Source: Clostridia bacterium (lineage in GTDB: Bacteria > Bacillota > Clostridia > Christensenellales > Aristaeellaceae). Taken from it: a stretch of DNA of 43,629 nt. The translations under genes were made by a program, and so were the position numbers. The first letter of the stretch is position 1; every line of letters begins with the position of its first letter. The notes beneath the pieces are model-generated. The model did not search any database, had not been told where the DNA came from, and worked only from the letters and a program-made list of their open reading frames with translations. The DNA is taken from the NCBI GenBank assembly GCA_017470945.1, contig JAFUXH010000005.1, positions 1 to 43,629 of the forward strand. Direction: 5' to 3'. Of this stretch, positions 6,622-14,909 are shown piece after piece.

Positions 6622-8244
6622 TCACTGGCCGTCCGCCGCCACGCTGCTGCGCACGGATTTCTTTTCCATCTTGGGCAATTCGAAGGTGTAATTGCCGTTT
6701 TCGTCAATCTTGCGCTGGGGGAAGTGGCAGGCCAGGAAGTGGCCGGGCTCGATTTCCCGCAGTTCCGGGGGCACGCGCTTGCACTTATCGCAGGCCATAT
6801 AGCACCGGGTATGGAATTTGCAGCCGTCCGGGGGCTTGATGGGGCTGGGGATGTTGCCCTCCAGCAGGATGCGCTCCTTATCCAGGCTGTCCGGATCGGT
6901 GCTGGGCACGGAGGACAGCAGCGCCACCGTGTAGGGATGGCGGGGATCCTCGAAGATGGTTTTCGCCTCAGCGAATTCCACGATGTTGCCCAGATACATC
7001 ACGCAGATCCGGTCGGAAATATACCGTACCACGCTCAGGTCGTGGGAGATGAACATGTAGGTCAGGTTTTCCTTTTCCTTCAGCTCCTGCAGCAAATTGA
7101 TGATCTGGCTCTGGATGGATACATCCAGGGCGGATACGCACTCGTCGCACACGATGAATTTGGGCTTCACCGCCAAGGCGCGGGCGATGCAGATGCGCTG
7201 CCGCTGGCCGCCGGAGAACTGGTGGGGATAGCGGTGCAGCATGTATTCCTGCAGGCCGCACTTTTCCATGGTCTCCACGATGTAATCCCGCATTTTTTCG
7301 GAGCCGTGCTTGAAGAATTTGTGGGTGGTCAGGCCCTCTTCAATGATCTGGCCGATGGTGAAGCGGGGATTCAGGCTGGAATAAGGATCCTGGAAGATGA
7401 TTTGCAGATCCTTGCGCAGGATGCGCATTTCAGCGTACTTGAGCCGCGCCAGGTCGATACCATCGTCCCGCATGGCCTCGTACTTCTGGAATTCCTCGTT
7501 GTCGGCGTATTTATCCCGCAGGGCGTCCAGCGTCTTTTGATAGCCGGCGATCTTTTCATCGTAGGCCCGCAGGGTGGCGCTCAGCTCCTCCCTTTTCCGC
7601 TTGAGCTGCTCGAGCCGCTGCTGGGCGTTGGCGGGCTTATCCTCGGCCTTCAGGCCCTCCAGATGCTCGATGCTCACGTCGGCGTCGGTATACGCGTCCA
7701 GCACCTTGTTGCGCGCCGCGTTTTCCTGGAACAATTCCTTGATCAATTGGCGGCCCTGGCCGTTCTCATCCTGGGCAAAGAAGCCGCCCAGGATCTTGAC
7801 GATGTTATTCAGGCAGGTGATTTCCTCGCACCGGGCCAGATTCCGGTCCTGCAGGAGGTAGAAATCGGCCTTATCCTCCCCCACCTCGGCCACCTTGGCT
7901 TCCAACTCCCTGGTTTTCTGGGAAGCCTTTTGCAGCTTCGCCTTGTATTTATCCAGGTGGTTCAGGGTGTCGGTCACGTATTCGGGGGCGATCTCAGCCA
8001 GGGTTTTGCCGTAATACATGGTGCTGCCGGCGGTTTGGGGATACAATTGCAGCAGCACCCGGCCCAGGGTGGATTTTCCGCAGCCGGATTCCCCCACCAC
8101 GCCGATGGTTTCGCCCTCGTAGATATCGATGGAGATATCCTCGTTGGCCCGCACGTAAAGCTGCTTCCGCTGGAAGATGGAGGTTTTTGCCACAGGAAAA
8201 TATTTTTTCAGATTAGTGATTGACAGTAATTTCTTTGTGGGCAT
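6622..8244 (-). CDS. oppF: Oligopeptide ABC transporter ATPase (OppF/DppF type) with large helical insert
   Basis: 540 residues, against about 320-340 usual. Walker A GESGCGKST is at 51-59, the Q-loop region IIFQDPYSSLNPRFT at 282-296, the signature FSGGQRQR at 343-350, Walker B FIVCDECVSALD at 363-374 (Cys where Pro is usual) and the switch His at 401. The C-terminal oligo_HPY region has a Cys cluster (CKFHTRCYMACDKC, 475-488). The extra length lies at about 84-270, between Walker A and the Q-loop: charged, Lys/Glu/Leu/Gln-rich and coiled-coil-like. The ATG at 8242-8244 has GGAGG 11 bases upstream and overlaps the end of oppD by 32 bases. It powers peptide import with OppD. The insert would sit on the cytoplasmic side. 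Confidence 0.92.
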   Translation of the reverse strand: MPTKKLLSITNLKKYFPVAKTSIFQRKQLYVRANEDISIDIYEGETIGVVGESGCGKSTLGRVLLQLYPQTAGSTMYYGKTLAEIAPEYVTDTLNHLDKYKAKLQKASQKTRELEAKVAEVGEDKADFYLLQDRNLARCEEITCLNNIVKILGGFFAQDENGQGRQLIKELFQENAARNKVLDAYTDADVSIEHLEGLKAEDKPANAQQRLEQLKRKREELSATLRAYDEKIAGYQKTLDALRDKYADNEEFQKYEAMRDDGIDLARLKYAEMRILRKDLQIIFQDPYSSLNPRFTIGQIIEEGLTTHKFFKHGSEKMRDYIVETMEKCGLQEYMLHRYPHQFSGGQRQRICIARALAVKPKFIVCDECVSALDVSIQSQIINLLQELKEKENLTYMFISHDLSVVRYISDRICVMYLGNIVEFAEAKTIFEDPRHPYTVALLSSVPSTDPDSLDKERILLEGNIPSPIKPPDGCKFHTRCYMACDKCKRVPPELREIEPGHFLACHFPQRKIDENGNYTFELPKMEKKSVRSSVAADGQ

Positions 8245-9226
8245 TGCTATTCCTTACCTCCTTTTCAGGATAGAAGCAGCGGATCTGCTGACCTCCCGGA
8301 TATTCCTTCAGTTCGGGCTCCTCCTCTAAGCAGCGCTTGGTGCAGTATTTGCACCGGGGGGCGAATTTGCAGCCCTTGGGCAGCGCCAGGGGATGGGGCA
8401 CCACGCCGGGGATGGGCTCGATCTTGGTATCGGTGGTATCGATGCGGGGGATGGAAAGCATGAGGCCCTCGGTGTAGGGGTGGCTCATTTTGCAATCCGA
8501 GAAGATGGTGCGGGCAGACGCCTTTTCCACCACCTGGCCGCAGTACATCACCGCCACGTCGTCGGCCATTTCGTTGATGACGCCCAGATCGTGGGTAATG
8601 AAAATGATGCTGGTGCCCTTTTCCCGCTGCAGCTCGTTCATCAGCCGCAGGATCTGGGCCTGGATGGTCACATCCAGGGCGGTGGTGGGCTCGTCGGCGA
8701 TCAGCACCTTGGGCCGGCAGGCCAGGGCCATGGCGATCATGACGCGCTGGCGCATCCCGCCGGACAGCTGGTGCGGATATTGCCGGATCACAGCCTCGGG
8801 ATTGGGGATCTGCACGTCGTAGAGCATTTTTAGGGCCTGCTCGTGGGCCTGCTTTTTGCTCATGCCCTGATGGATGATGAAGGGCTCGCTGAGCTGCTTA
8901 TCGACGGTGAACACCGGGTTCAGGCTGGTCATCGGCTCCTGGAAAATGACGGAAATGGCATTGCCGCGGATGTTGTACATTTCGTTGATGGACAGTTGGG
9001 TCAGTTCCTTCCCTTCGAATACGATGGAACCGCTTTCGATGTAGCCGTTGCTGTCCAGCAGGCCCAGGATGCTCATGGCGGACACCGATTTGCCGGAGCC
9101 CGATTCGCCCACGATGCCGATGGTTTTGCCCGGCTCCAAGGAGTAGGAAACGTCATTCACGGCCTTGACGATGCCCTTTTTCGTGCGGAAGAAGGTATGC
9201 AGATTTTTGACTTCCAATAACGGCAT
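8213..9226 (-). CDS. oppD: Oligopeptide ABC transporter ATPase (OppD/DppD type)
   Basis: 337 residues, normal length for the family. Walker A GESGSGKS at 40-47, then [12 protein letters not shown], the signature LSGGMRQR and Walker [13 protein letters not shown]. The C-terminal oligo_HPY region includes the Cys-rich [15 protein letters not shown]. Unlike its partner OppF, it has no insert. AAGGAGGGG lies 5-6 bases before the ATG at 9224-9226. It starts 12 bases after the permease stop. It forms the ATPase pair with OppF and couples hydrolysis to import through OppB/OppC. Whether the substrate is di- or oligopeptides cannot be read from the sequence. Confidence 0.95.
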   Translation of the reverse strand: MPLLEVKNLHTFFRTKKGIVKAVNDVSYSLEPGKTIGIVGESGSGKSVSAMSILGLLDSNGYIESGSIVFEGKELTQLSINEMYNIRGNAISVIFQEPMTSLNPVFTVDKQLSEPFIIHQGMSKKQAHEQALKMLYDVQIPNPEAVIRQYPHQLSGGMRQRVMIAMALACRPKVLIADEPTTALDVTIQAQILRLMNELQREKGTSIIFITHDLGVINEMADDVAVMYCGQVVEKASARTIFSDCKMSHPYTEGLMLSIPRIDTTDTKIEPIPGVVPHPLALPKGCKFAPRCKYCTKRCLEEEPELKEYPGGQQIRCFYPEKEVRNSNAHKEITVNH

Positions 9227-9238
9227 GTTTTCCCCTCC

Positions 9239-11188
9239 TTACTTTTCAATGCTGGACTTGGGATCCATCACGTCACGCAGGGTATCGCCCACGATGTTGA
9301 TGCAGATCGTGGTGAAGGCCAGGAACAGGGACGTGAACAGCCACTGCCACCAGAAATTCTTGATGATGGTGGCGTTGTTGGCCCCGTTGAGCATATTGCC
9401 CCAGGTGGGCCGGGGATAGGTGACGCCGAAGCCCAGGTAGCTCAGGGAGGATTCGGTCAGCATACAGCCGGCAAAGTCCAGCGTCAGCGTCACGATGATG
9501 ACGGAAATGACGTTGGGCAGGATGTGCTTGAAGGCGATCTTGTTTTCCTTCACGCCCATGGATTTGGCGGCCGTGACGTATTCGCTTTCGCGGGCCACCA
9601 GCACCTGGCCGCGCACCAGCCGGGCCAGGCCGGTCCAGCTCAGCACGCCCAGGATGCACATGATGATGAAGATCCTGGCGTTCTCGCTCAGGGTCATCTG
9701 GCTCATGATGGCGGACAGGATCAGCGCGAAGGGCAGGAAGGGAATGGCGGCGAAAATTTCCGTCACGCGCATGAGGATGATATCCACCTTCCCGCCGAAG
9801 TAGCCGGAGATACAGCCGATAATGATGCCGATGATGGAGGAAATGATGACGGCCACCGCGCCGATGGTCATGGTCATGCGGCCGCCGGAAATGATGCGCT
9901 GGAAGATATCGGCGCCGTAGGTATCGGTGCCGAACAGATAGCCCCACAGGCCCCATTTGCTGACCAGCTTGTTGCTGCTATCCACCGCGTAGGTCTGGAA
10001 CGCGCCGCCGAACAGCTGATCGGCGTTTTTCACGTTGTCGGGCGCGTCGGCCTGGCCAAAGTGGTCGCCGCCCCAGGAATACACGTTGCCCAGGTTGGTG
10101 ATGGCGGAATAGTGATAGGTGCCGCCCACCACGCTGTCGCCCAGGAAGTATTCACCCTCCGCCAGGGCGGGCATGGGCTTGCTGTCCAGGGCGAAGTCGC
10201 CGGCGAAGCACAGGCTGTTATCGCTCAGCACCAGGCACACGCTGCTGTTGGTGGCCACCAGCCGCTCCACCGTGCGGCCATCCAGGTATTTGCTCAGGGC
10301 CACGGCGGCGCCGCTGACGTTGTCGCGCACCTGGTTATACAGGCCGCGGGTGCCGGTGTAAAGGGAGGTGCCGTTTTCCGGCACGCCCAGGATGTAATTC
10401 AGGGTGAAATCCACGTCCTTGAGGGTGTTGTTGCCGATGAAGCGGTCAATGTTGGCGTAGGTCAGCTTGTTGCCCCACACGTACAGGGTGTTATCGTTCA
10501 TCAGCATGGCGGTGCACTGATAGCCCGCCGTCAGTTTCTTGATATCGGCCACGTTGACGCCGTTTTCGGCGAATTCCCTGGGCAGAGGCGCGATGTTGGG
10601 GTTCTCCTCGAAGGCCTCGCTCCAGCCGTACTGGCCGAAGCGGTTGTTGCCCCAGCCGTAGATGGTGCCGTCCTCGCCGATGGCGATGATATGGTCGATG
10701 CCTGCCGCCACCATGGCGATCTTGGCGTTCTTGACCTCTTCGGGGATATCGGCCACGTTCAGGCCGGTGGTGCCGATCTGGCCGCTGCCCCACACGTACA
10801 CCTTGCCCGCGTTGCTCAGGCCCACGGTGAAGGAGCCGTAGCTATCGATCATTTTGATATCCCCTGCCAGCTCTCCCGGCACGGAGATCATGTTGAACGT
10901 GGGCGGCACGCTCTTCTGGGTCACTTCGGTGTAGGCGTCGTAATAATTGGGCATGAACAGGGGCCCGATGAACACCAGCAGGAACATGCAGATGACCACG
11001 ATCACCGCGAACACTGCCAGCTTGCGCTCCATAAAGTTATTGAAAATCTGGCGGCCGGGGCTGACGATCTCCTCCACGTCGTTGATGGAGGAAGCGGCCG
11101 GCTGTTCCGCGGCCAGGTCCTTACTGGCCCCCATGAACATGCGCCGCAGCCAGCTGAAGGGGGCGTTTTTCTTCTGATTTTTGCTCAT
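9239..11188 (-). CDS. oppC: OppC-type permease with an RCC1-like beta-propeller in its first outer loop
   Basis: 649 residues, about twice the usual 300. Helix 1 is at 57-77. Residues about 105-415 are foreign to OppC and show RCC1-type repeats: KVYVWGSGQIGTTG (129-142), TIYGWGNNRFGQYG (175-188), TLYVWGN (234-240), SLYTGTRG (275-282), SLCFAG (325-330), NVYSWGGDHFGQAD (368-381) and a final LVSKWG (408-413). Most follow an A-x-G...H-type strand about 15 residues earlier, giving about seven blades, the RCC1 number. After the insert the normal OppC continues: GYLFGTDTYGADIFQR (the GTDxxGRD region), five further hydrophobic segments and the EAA loop AAKSMGVKENKIAFKHILPN (540-559), which contacts the ATPases. 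By topology the propeller faces outward, near the binding-protein docking side. The frame is uninterrupted, so this is a fusion, not a mis-join of two frames. Confidence 0.93.
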   Translation of the reverse strand: MSKNQKKNAPFSWLRRMFMGASKDLAAEQPAASSINDVEEIVSPGRQIFNNFMERKLAVFAVIVVICMFLLVFIGPLFMPNYYDAYTEVTQKSVPPTFNMISVPGELAGDIKMIDSYGSFTVGLSNAGKVYVWGSGQIGTTGLNVADIPEEVKNAKIAMVAAGIDHIIAIGEDGTIYGWGNNRFGQYGWSEAFEENPNIAPLPREFAENGVNVADIKKLTAGYQCTAMLMNDNTLYVWGNKLTYANIDRFIGNNTLKDVDFTLNYILGVPENGTSLYTGTRGLYNQVRDNVSGAAVALSKYLDGRTVERLVATNSSVCLVLSDNSLCFAGDFALDSKPMPALAEGEYFLGDSVVGGTYHYSAITNLGNVYSWGGDHFGQADAPDNVKNADQLFGGAFQTYAVDSSNKLVSKWGLWGYLFGTDTYGADIFQRIISGGRMTMTIGAVAVIISSIIGIIIGCISGYFGGKVDIILMRVTEIFAAIPFLPFALILSAIMSQMTLSENARIFIIMCILGVLSWTGLARLVRGQVLVARESEYVTAAKSMGVKENKIAFKHILPNVISVIIVTLTLDFAGCMLTESSLSYLGFGVTYPRPTWGNMLNGANNATIIKNFWWQWLFTSLFLAFTTICINIVGDTLRDVMDPKSSIEK

Positions 11189-11203
11189 TGCTCTTCCTCC
11201 CCC

Positions 11204-12247
11204 TTACTTGCTGACGCGCACCCGCGGGTCGACCAGGCCGTAGGCGATATCGATGATCAGGTTGCCCAGCAGGGAGATGATGACGTAGAACATCTGCAGC
11301 AGCATGATCACGTCAAAATCGGCCGTGCGCAAAGAACGGATCATCAGATCGCCCATGCCGTTGAGGGCGAACATCTGCTCGATCACCACAGAGCCGGAGA
11401 AGATGCCCAGGAACCAGCCGATCACCAGCGTGACGATGGGGATCAGGGCGTTGCGCCAGGCGTGGGAATAGATGACCACCTTTTCCGTCAGGCCCTTGGC
11501 CCGGGCGGTCTTGATGCAGTCCATCGACAGGGCCTCGATCATGCTGGCGCGCACGTAGCGGGTCATGCCGCCCAGGGAGCAGAAGGTCATGGTGATCAGC
11601 GGCAGGGCCATATAATACATCCGATCCCAGAAGTATTGCCAGCCGTGATAATCGCTGCCCGGGGTTTTCATGCCGCTGGGCGGGAAAATGCCCAGCAGCG
11701 AGCAGAAGATCCAAATGAACAGGATGGCGATCAGGAAAGTGGGCAGGCTGTAGCCGATCAGGGTGAACACCTGCATGGCCCGGTCGCCCCTGCCGCCCTT
11801 TTTCACCGCGCATACGATGCCCAGGGGGATGGTGATCCCCAGGGCCAGGATGGTGGCGAATATATTGATCATGATGGTGTTGCGCATCGGGGCGCCAACA
11901 ATGTTGATCACCTCGTCGCGCTGCTCATACGAATATCCAAAGTTGCCCTGGAGCAGGCCGTTATACGATCCGTCATAGAGCGGATACAGGCCGATCCAGC
12001 GGAGGTAGCGCACGACCATATTGTTGGTATCGGTGCCGTACTGGCGCTGATACTGCAAATACAGCTCGTCGAACCGCGTGTTCATATCTTCAGCAGACAA
12101 GCCCTTTTTCATGGTCTGCAATTCAGCCCGGGCATCGGTATACGCCCGGTTATTGGGAATGAGATTATAAATCATGAACATCAAAAAAGACAGGATGATC
12201 AGCACGACCACCATGTACCCGACTCTTTTGACTACGTATCTACCCAT
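11204..12247 (-). CDS. oppB: Oligopeptide ABC transporter permease (OppB type)
   Basis: 347 residues from the ATG at 12245-12247 (GAGGG 8 bases upstream); the frame extends further upstream without a site. It starts MGRYVVKRVGYMVVVLIILS, the typical OppB cytoplasmic start and first helix. An outer loop of about 85 residues follows (about 32-115), containing RAELQTMKKGLSAED and LLQGNFGYSY. The rest shows the permease core with the EAA-type loop MIEALSMDCIKTARAKGLTE and the end GLVDPRVRVSK. It pairs with the unusual OppC. It follows the binding-protein gene after a 174-base gap holding two strong hairpins, and precedes oppC by 15 bases. Confidence 0.93.
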   Translation of the reverse strand: MGRYVVKRVGYMVVVLIILSFLMFMIYNLIPNNRAYTDARAELQTMKKGLSAEDMNTRFDELYLQYQRQYGTDTNNMVVRYLRWIGLYPLYDGSYNGLLQGNFGYSYEQRDEVINIVGAPMRNTIMINIFATILALGITIPLGIVCAVKKGGRGDRAMQVFTLIGYSLPTFLIAILFIWIFCSLLGIFPPSGMKTPGSDYHGWQYFWDRMYYMALPLITMTFCSLGGMTRYVRASMIEALSMDCIKTARAKGLTEKVVIYSHAWRNALIPIVTLVIGWFLGIFSGSVVIEQMFALNGMGDLMIRSLRTADFDVIMLLQMFYVIISLLGNLIIDIAYGLVDPRVRVSK

Positions 12248-12318
12248 CCAGAATCCCTCGTTCCGTTTGACAAATGGCCCGCATTTCCAAAAAGCGGAAT
12301 ATCCGCCATAATGCGAGA

Positions 12319-12391
12319 AAATCATAGACCTGACAGGTTCCCCGGCCAGGCCTATGATTTCATTCCGGGAGCGGCCCGGCCGCTCCCGGAA
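12319..12391 (-). terminator. Two hairpins between the binding-protein and permease genes
   Basis: The first hairpin on the transcript (12363-12391) has a 12-14-bp perfect stem TTCCGGGAGCGG/CCGCTCCCGGAA. The second (12319-12360) has AAATCATAG/CTATGATTT plus CCTG/CAGG and is followed on the minus strand by TTTTC. Such elements between a binding-protein gene and its permeases often stop part of the transcripts or protect the 3' end, so the binding protein is made in excess; this is inference. Confidence 0.6.
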
Positions 12392-12421
12392 CAAGCTTGT
12401 TTACTTGACTTGTATTGCGAA

Positions 12422-14593
12422 TTACTTCAGCCAGTACACGTCGGCCAGATCCTTCACGTAGCAGGCAGAATAATCTTCATACATGCTGGGATCGATGGTC
12501 CAGTTGAAGGAATAATCGTACACGGCGGAGTTGAAGCCGGTAGCGAAGTTGAAGCAGCAATACATGGGGGTGCCGGAATAGTAGCCGTACACCTGAGCCT
12601 GATACAGTTCGTCCAGCATGGGGGCGAAGTCGCCGATCTGGTTCTGCACCACGAAGCCGGCGGTGGCCAGGTTGTCGTTGGCCAGGAAGCCAGTCTGCAG
12701 CAGGTCGGTGAATTCGTTGTTGTCGGTGCCGTACCAGTTCAGAGCCAGAGGCATATAGTAGTAACCGTCGATTTCGGTGGTCACATAGGCGCCGTCCTTG
12801 CTCTTGTAGATCTTGTCGTTGTCGCTCAGCTGATCCGCGGCGATCTTCTTGTAGCGCACGCCGGATTCATAGGGATTGCCTTCGGCGTCATAGATCCAGC
12901 CGCCCTCTTCCAGCACGGCGATGGCGCTGTCGGCGGAGGTGGAATAAGCATCCAGCAGCATGCCCTGTTCCACAGCAGCCTTATACATCCAGGAACCCAT
13001 GTAGTAGGGGCCGTCCACCACGCCGCCGTAGCCGCCGGTGAAGTCCTTGGCGAACTGAGCGCGGTCCATGCAGTAGGCGATCGCCTGACGCACTTCCACG
13101 AACTGGACGGGGCCATAGTCGGCACGGATGCCCAGCTTGCCGTAGCCGGCGCGGCTGTAATGGGTGTACACGAAGGCGCCGTTGGAAGCGTCGGCCATGG
13201 CCAGGGCTTCGTTGGTGGCGTCGCCGCCGGTGATGCCGCTCAGCACGTCAACGCCGCCGGCCTTCAGGTCTTCCAGCTGGGTGGTGGAGATGATCTTCTT
13301 GTAAACGACCTTGGCAATCTGGGGCTTGGTGCCTTCGTAGTTGCCCTTGTAGTATTCGTTGGCAGCCAGCACGGCGGACTTATCGGTCACGTCGAAGGAG
13401 ACGACCTTGTAGGGGCCGGAGTAGGGATAGGTTTCATCGGTGTTACGGGCGGTGTCCGCGATCAGGGAAGCGGTGATGTACTTGCCTTCTTCGTTCTTGG
13501 CATAGAAGTCGTCAGAGAAGTACACGCCTTCGCCGTCATCCTTGATTTCGGCGGCGCCGATCCACATGGGAGCATACTGCGCGTCGAAAGCGGCGTAGGT
13601 GATATCGTAGAAGTAGGGCAGGTAATCAGCCTTGATGGTGACGGAGAAGGTGTAATCGTCGATCAGGCGCAGGCCCTTATAGGTCTTGGAAGCGCCATTG
13701 GCGATGCTTTCTTCGGTGCCATCGTAGAGGGCGAATTCGTCATAGCCCACCACGGTCAGGGACCGGACCTGACGGCCGGAAGCTTCGGTGGCCACGGGGG
13801 TGGCGAACGCCATGCCGAAGGCCAGGTAATCCTTGGCGGTGACGGCGGAGCCATCGGAGAACTTCAGGTCATCAAAGATGGTGATGGTGAAGGTCTTGGA
13901 GCCGTCTTCATTTTCGGTTTCAACGTGTTCCTTCACGATGTTGTCAGCCCACACGTAGCCGCCTTCCTTGGTGTTGGTCACGGTGGACAGGCCGATGGTC
14001 ATGCCGCCCACGTCGTTGTCAGCAGCGCCGGGGGAGGTAGCACCGAAGGTGGGATAGCGGAATTTGCCGCTCAGGTCGGTGGTGTTGCCGATGATGATGG
14101 AGTTATCTTCCTTTTCGGAAGTCCAGTCGATCAGGGCAGCCGGAGGAGCCCAGAAGGGGTTGGTGGGATGAGTATCCACGCCCTTGATCTGCGCGTTGTA
14201 CACATCGTAGTATTCGTTGGAATACAGGGGCACTTCGGGCAGCAGATAGTTCCAGCGCTGGATGTACAGGCGCCACCAGGCGGCGTACACATCATCCGCG
14301 GTTTCGTAATCGCCGGCGGGGGTGGTGTTGTACACCATGGCCATGGACAGGAAATCCATGCCCAGTTCATAGCGGACGCCGTCCACCGTGATGTAGGCGA
14401 ACCCGGTGTCGGGATCTTCTTCCACATCGGCGATGGTAATATTCTTACCAACGGCGTTGTAGAGGTTGGTGTAGTCTTCGCCATAGACCTTGCCCACGAT
14501 GCTCTTTTCTTCGGCGGCTTCTTCAGCCACGGCGAAGGAAGCAGCGCTCAGCACCATGACGATGGCCAGCAGCATAGCAAGCAGCTTCTTCAT
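12422..14593 (-). CDS. oppA: Oligopeptide ABC transporter substrate-binding protein (SBP_bac_5), no lipobox
   Basis: 723 residues from the ATG at 14591-14593, with GAGGAGGG 8 bases upstream; the TTG further upstream overlaps that site. Residues 1-23 are a signal peptide ending SFAVA, a signal-peptidase-I-like site. There is no L-x-x-C lipobox and no C-terminal membrane anchor, which is odd for a Gram-positive binding protein. The core shows SBP_bac_5 features such as DGSKTFTITIFDDLKFSDGS, TAKDYLAFGMAF and RQAIAYCMDRAQFAKDFTGG. It is longer than the usual 530-600 residues: about 180 residues, Tyr/Asn-rich, precede the first conserved block. It should bind peptides outside the membrane and deliver them to OppBC. 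It heads the operon behind a perfect consensus promoter. Confidence 0.92.
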   Translation of the reverse strand: MKKLLAMLLAIVMVLSAASFAVAEEAAEEKSIVGKVYGEDYTNLYNAVGKNITIADVEEDPDTGFAYITVDGVRYELGMDFLSMAMVYNTTPAGDYETADDVYAAWWRLYIQRWNYLLPEVPLYSNEYYDVYNAQIKGVDTHPTNPFWAPPAALIDWTSEKEDNSIIIGNTTDLSGKFRYPTFGATSPGAADNDVGGMTIGLSTVTNTKEGGYVWADNIVKEHVETENEDGSKTFTITIFDDLKFSDGSAVTAKDYLAFGMAFATPVATEASGRQVRSLTVVGYDEFALYDGTEESIANGASKTYKGLRLIDDYTFSVTIKADYLPYFYDITYAAFDAQYAPMWIGAAEIKDDGEGVYFSDDFYAKNEEGKYITASLIADTARNTDETYPYSGPYKVVSFDVTDKSAVLAANEYYKGNYEGTKPQIAKVVYKKIISTTQLEDLKAGGVDVLSGITGGDATNEALAMADASNGAFVYTHYSRAGYGKLGIRADYGPVQFVEVRQAIAYCMDRAQFAKDFTGGYGGVVDGPYYMGSWMYKAAVEQGMLLDAYSTSADSAIAVLEEGGWIYDAEGNPYESGVRYKKIAADQLSDNDKIYKSKDGAYVTTEIDGYYYMPLALNWYGTDNNEFTDLLQTGFLANDNLATAGFVVQNQIGDFAPMLDELYQAQVYGYYSGTPMYCCFNFATGFNSAVYDYSFNWTIDPSMYEDYSACYVKDLADVYWLK

Positions 14594-14717
14594 GTAATAG
14601 ACCCTCCTCAAGAATTTTTATATGCAATGCCTCGCCCGAAGCGGGCACCCATATACCGCCTTTCCGCTTTCGCCCTTTACCGCGCGAAAGCCCGAATGCA
14701 TACACCCGTATATGCAA
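14594..14717 (-). promoter_or_regulatory. Structured 5' leader of the opp operon
   Basis: The predicted leader of about 124 bases contains GCTTTCGC/GCGAAAGC (8-bp stem), GCCCG/CGGGC (tight hairpin) and TGCATA/TATGCA near its 5' end. A direct repeat TATATGCAATG (plus-strand reading) occurs at 14619-14629 and 14709-14719. TATATG/CATATA could also close a long-range stem. It matches no riboswitch class I recognise. Confidence 0.4.
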
Positions 14718-14724
14718 TGTAACT

Positions 14725-14753
14725 ATTATAACTTTTCATCGGGGCCGTGTCAA
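14725..14753 (-). promoter_or_regulatory. Perfect consensus sigma-A promoter of the opp operon
   Basis: Minus strand: TTGACA, 17-base spacer, TATAAT, with no mismatch in either box. The start site would be near 14717. It should give strong expression unless repressed; no clear operator palindrome overlaps it. Confidence 0.9.
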
Positions 14754-14842
14754 GGATAAATTCCGCCCAAAGCCCGATTTTGCCGCCTATTTTCCACCGG
14801 TTCCTCCCAAATCCTACATGGCGGCGGGGCTTTCCGGCGCGG

Positions 14843-14871
14843 TTGCATCCCCGGGGGATTTATGGTAAGAT
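14843..14871 (+). promoter_or_regulatory. Promoter candidate for the FAD synthetase gene
   Basis: TTGCAT, 17-base spacer, TAAGAT with a TGG extended -10 element. The leader to the ATG at 14910 would be about 32 bases. Confidence 0.5.
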
Positions 14872-14909
14872 AGGGAAAGCGCGGAACGCGCCAAAGGAGC
14901 GGATACTAC

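Noticed and set aside
8213..8244. oppD-oppF overlap as a possible frameshift or fusion
   Set aside because: Each gene has its own start and ribosome site and complete domains; a 32-base overlap is normal operon packing.
10200..10450. RCC1 part as a separate gene inserted into oppC
   Set aside because: The frame is continuous through both junctions, and there is no stop, internal ribosome site, mobile-element end or target duplication.
9524..14722. Open frame of 1732 codons on the plus strand
   Set aside because: It lies opposite five well-supported opp genes, is His/Gly/Val-rich low complexity, and has no ribosome site. It comes from the GC-rich codon bias of the real genes.
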